This document shows positions 60,923 to 64,000 of a stretch of 64,000 bases of DNA, piece after piece. Numbering within the stretch: position 1 is the stretch's first letter; the number at the start of each line of letters is the position of its first letter. This stretch comes from Argopecten irradians. Lineage: Eukaryota; Mollusca; Bivalvia; Pectinida; Pectinidae. The position numbers and the translations under genes are program-made. The notes beneath the pieces were generated by a model that saw only the letters and a list, made by a program, of their open reading frames with translations, ran no database searches and was not told the origin of the DNA. Location: NCBI RefSeq assembly GCF_041381155.1, contig NC_091137.1:16611765-16675764 (forward strand), written 5' to 3'.

Positions 60923-63222
60923 CTTGGTAACTTTTCTTTGAGATTTAAACTTAAATATATTATGTCAGTATCTTTCAGACGTTTAAATGTCTCGCTATAA
61001 GGTACTGTATACTAGTGTTACCTACAACATTAGGCCCGGGTCGGCATTAAATGTCATTTATTTGCTGTATCGATTTACAATCTGTTGTTTTAAGGTTTAA
61101 ATGATCAGTAAGTATGTATGTATTGGTACCAATATTCCATAGAGCCCTTTCGGGATTGGGTTACCTTCTCTAATCACCGCATGGTATAGTGTCAGTATAT
61201 TGTCCTCTCAAAGAGCATGATCAATCGAGTCTAAGAAGAAAATTATGACATCTGCAAACATACGATTAAAATCCGGTATCACAATACATTCTGTAAACTC
61301 TGTGTTTATATAGATAATCAGAATGGAAATTTATTGACTTTGACATCTACATAAATGTACCTATTTTTCCTTCTATTTTTTCGATTTTGAATTTCTTTTT
61401 GATACAATATTGGTTTGGTGCATCTTTATTACCCGTGTAAGATCTATTAATTCAAGATTTTTTTTCTTTGTCTCTAATGCTGTATGTCATCAGCATGGCG
61501 TTAATACCAACTAGTTACAACACTTTGTTAATTTGATGTACGTGCATCCACTGACGTTAAATCTATCCCTGGGTATCTCATATTGAAAGATAATTTTGCC
61601 CCTTGAAGCACATCAAGTGAATCGAATAACGGTACACCGTGGTTGACTGTGTGGCTTTGAAGTAGATCGTCGACCTCTCAGTAATCTTCAAACGAATTCT
61701 CTGCAAACCTGTGATTGGTCAGTTTTTGCCCCGAAGCTGCCTCCAGTTTTACTATGGGATAGTCCAGGGGTGGATATTATGGCAATGATAGTAACCTCTA
61801 GAATATCGAGGATGATGTACACGTAGAAGAAAACTACATTTTGAAATGGTTTAAACCGTTTTTATGAAAGAAATTTCATTTGAGCAATGTGAAAATAGTA
61901 AATGCTGTATCTAACCAGTTTGTTTCGTCATGACGTCATGCTAGTATCTATAACTATGACGTCATAATCCACTTATGACTTTTAACCAATAACAACCGTT
62001 CTAACTGATATCATACTTTTCTACGTGCTCTTTAAATATTTGTCAGCATATAAGAAATAATTAAAGAACCTGTATACTGTAGAGTGTCTAAATAAAACTC
62101 AAATGTCTATTTCTAAATTAATCTAGATCAACTTGTACACGGCGCTCACGATCTTGGTACAAGATACGTATACATGTATGTATATAATAAGCAATATTAA
62201 AAATGGCATCCGATATGGAGTGTACCGTTGTTACTAAGTACAACTACTGACGATCATACACAATAGCTGTGCGTATTAAGTGTTTGATATCAGGTCTTAT
62301 TAATTAACATGCTATCTACCCGATCCTTGGGGTCATCCGTCGTTTAGCCTCGGTGTCGGGTACAAAGATATGTTTGTAATGGAGCTGTGTATTGGGGTAA
62401 CTCGAGCCACCACCTGGGGACGCGATCTAGGTCAAAAGTCAACCTTTTTGGAAGAATTTCTTTTGTTACGTTACTGTAAACATGTATAGGTATATTAACA
62501 TGTTTAATTCATATTTATCTAACACATTTAATTGTTTTATAACATTGTTTGTGACTAAAAGTAAAAACCATCTTAAATTCCCCCTATGGCCTGTGTTCGA
62601 TAATACTATTCCACAGTACGTAAGAGACATGGAAATCGACTAAAGGACTAACACGAGTACATAGTATGGAGAGACACGATATGTTCAATAGTTACAGCTT
62701 AAACTAAAGGACTAACATGAGTACATAGTATGGAGAGACACGATATGTTCAATAGTTACAGCTTTAAAACAAGTTAACAAACATTCTCCGGAATTGTCTG
62801 TTTACTGCGTTCAGACTCGACAAACATATCCGATGATGCACTCCTAACACTGGTGTTTTCATAGAAACAACACTGGAATGGATCTAAGTTGTGGTTAATA
62901 AAGAAAACAATAGTAGTTTGAGAACAGAAAGCATTGTCTTTTGTAGTCTTTCCTTTTTGTCCACTTTGAATTCTCAAAATGTCACTCTTTCTCCTCTAAA
63001 CACTAGTCAAAGCTAGTCAATTGATGGAAGTTCGGAACAACTGGCTTTAATGTTGTCAAGTTCAGAGTAAATAGAGTACATATGCAATAATTGTATATAT
63101 TTTTCATCCCATACATACAATAGTTCTTAAGTATTACATTTCATGTTATATAATTTAAGATTTTCATTACATTCAAACTCATGCTATATAAGTTATGAAA
63201 ACGGAAAGCACACTATACTGGA
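60923..63222. other. Intergenic DNA between genes D and C
   Basis: Minus-strand genes lie on either side, so the gene C distal promoter should be near 60923. No core promoter motif is convincing. A two-copy repeat lies at 62641-62766. Confidence 0.4.
62641..62766. repeat. Two-copy ~64 bp direct repeat
   Basis: CTAAAGGACTAACACGAGTA...CAATAGTTACAGCTT is repeated next to itself with only one or two changes, a recent tandem duplication. Confidence 0.88.
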
Positions 63223-64000
63223 CTACAGTTGATTATGAGGGACGCCACACAGTGGATAAACATTGAACTTCCTCCGGACGCCATCTTCCCATGTGATAAC
63301 GGGACCAGGATCAGCCCCCGACTGGGTCTTCGGCTCACAAGCAAGATCGAGCCAAGTGCCGAACGGCCCAATGATCAAACAAATTTCAGGTCCATCATGA
63401 TCATTTGGCTGGCCATCATGTCATACCGTAAATTCACTCTTCTTGTTTCCCCAAAAAACTTCTTTTCCACTTGGATTTGTCCCATTCAACCAATGGGGAA
63501 CTGCGGTACGCCGGGTGATAGTCTTGGGAAGGTCGTTCTTCCATTTTTCATTAGGAAGAATAGCTAAATCTACTGCTTTGTTAATATTCTTGCACCTTTG
63601 TCTAGCAACATCCCTGCTGTCAAATATCCCGTATCGGGGATATAACACAGAACATTTCAGTGAAAACAAGCAATACCCGATGTGGAATGGTTCGAAATGA
63701 ACACACTCGTACTCTATATGTTTGAGAATTTGCTGGGAGGCCGGTGTCCGCGGACAATGGAGCGATGAATTTCCTGGCCCGGAGATATGTGCGACTGAGG
63801 GGTTGTTGAGAAGCAGTAAATCTTTCGAGTTATACTGATGGGTATAAATTAGATTCGAACCAAGAATCTTTGCTAATAACATGTCCGGGATCATTCGCGA
63901 CTCATCTTTAGATAAAATTATATCCTGGTCGCTTAAACGACGGACGTACTGTCCAGAGAGGCCATTTAGAGCGAGCATTATGGTGTCGTCATTTCGCGCG
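63223..64000 (-). pseudogene. Gene D: C-type lectin domain gene, 3' part, with an in-frame stop in the lectin fold
   Basis: Open from the window edge to a TGA at 63421-63423, then open in the same frame for 65 more codons to TAG at 63223-63225. The CTLD spans the stop. Before it come FDSRDVARQRC, LAILPNEKW and VPHWLNGTNP. After it come HDGQPNDHDGPEICLI, FGTWLDLACEP and VYPLCGV. In CTLDs the residue before xxGQPN is almost always Trp, so the TGA sits where TGG is expected. The 5' region (MLALNGLSGQYV...) is Cys-poor, then SSLHC...ECVHF...GYCLF, perhaps an N-terminal Cys-rich module I cannot name. It is a single exon as far as seen. It is either a recent pseudogene, a null allele or a base error. 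Confidence 0.7.

Noticed and set aside
63229-63700. Two plus-strand frames (112 and 85 codons)
   Set aside because: Antisense shadows of the gene D lectin exon.

Overview
The window looks like the nuclear genome of a bivalve mollusc, possibly a scallop; this is inference. The evidence is AT-rich DNA, canonical GT-AG introns, and a tRNA-derived SINE with a central block I associate with bivalve SINEs. There are also many fold-back DNA elements, minisatellite-bearing composite repeats and several C-type lectin (CTLD) genes. I see no bacterial features, CRISPR array, rRNA, free-standing tRNA gene, retroelement reverse transcriptase or virus-like element.

Layout. 1-15 kb has no gene I can support. 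It holds a ~3.2 kb composite repeat (1.0-4.2 kb) made of three tandem arrays plus a 3' hairpin. A cluster of mobile DNA lies at 10.6-13.0 kb: a MITE, a long hairpin, a SINE, and a 1.08 kb terminal-inverted-repeat element inserted in a minisatellite. 15.1-22.4 kb (minus) is gene A, 11 coding exons whose joined length (1686 nt) closes in frame for a 561-residue type I membrane receptor. 25.0-34.0 kb (minus) is gene B, a tandem paralogue of A with matching exon order and intron phases. 34.1-38.2 kb is a ~4 kb array of a 44 bp repeat lying directly upstream of gene B. 42.4-60.9 kb (minus) is gene C, a small protein of unknown function with up to four alternative 5' exons. 63.2-64.0 kb (minus) is the 3' end of gene D, a CTLD gene with an in-frame stop where the fold expects tryptophan. 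The plus strand has no gene I can support.

How the genes work together. A and B are secreted-side lectin-like receptors: signal peptide, a CTLD interrupted by a WSC domain, a second intact CTLD, a Thr-rich stalk, one membrane helix and a tyrosine-rich tail. Their tails differ: A has YxxM motifs of the PI3-kinase SH2-binding kind, B has many YxxL/I motifs, two with ITAM-like spacing. They look like a duplicated pair of cell-surface recognition receptors with diverged signalling. The WSC-inside-CTLD architecture is the most unusual thing here and is supported independently in both paralogues by reading frame, intron phase and cysteine pattern. Gene models were built by eye from splice sites and frame closure, with no transcript or database support.
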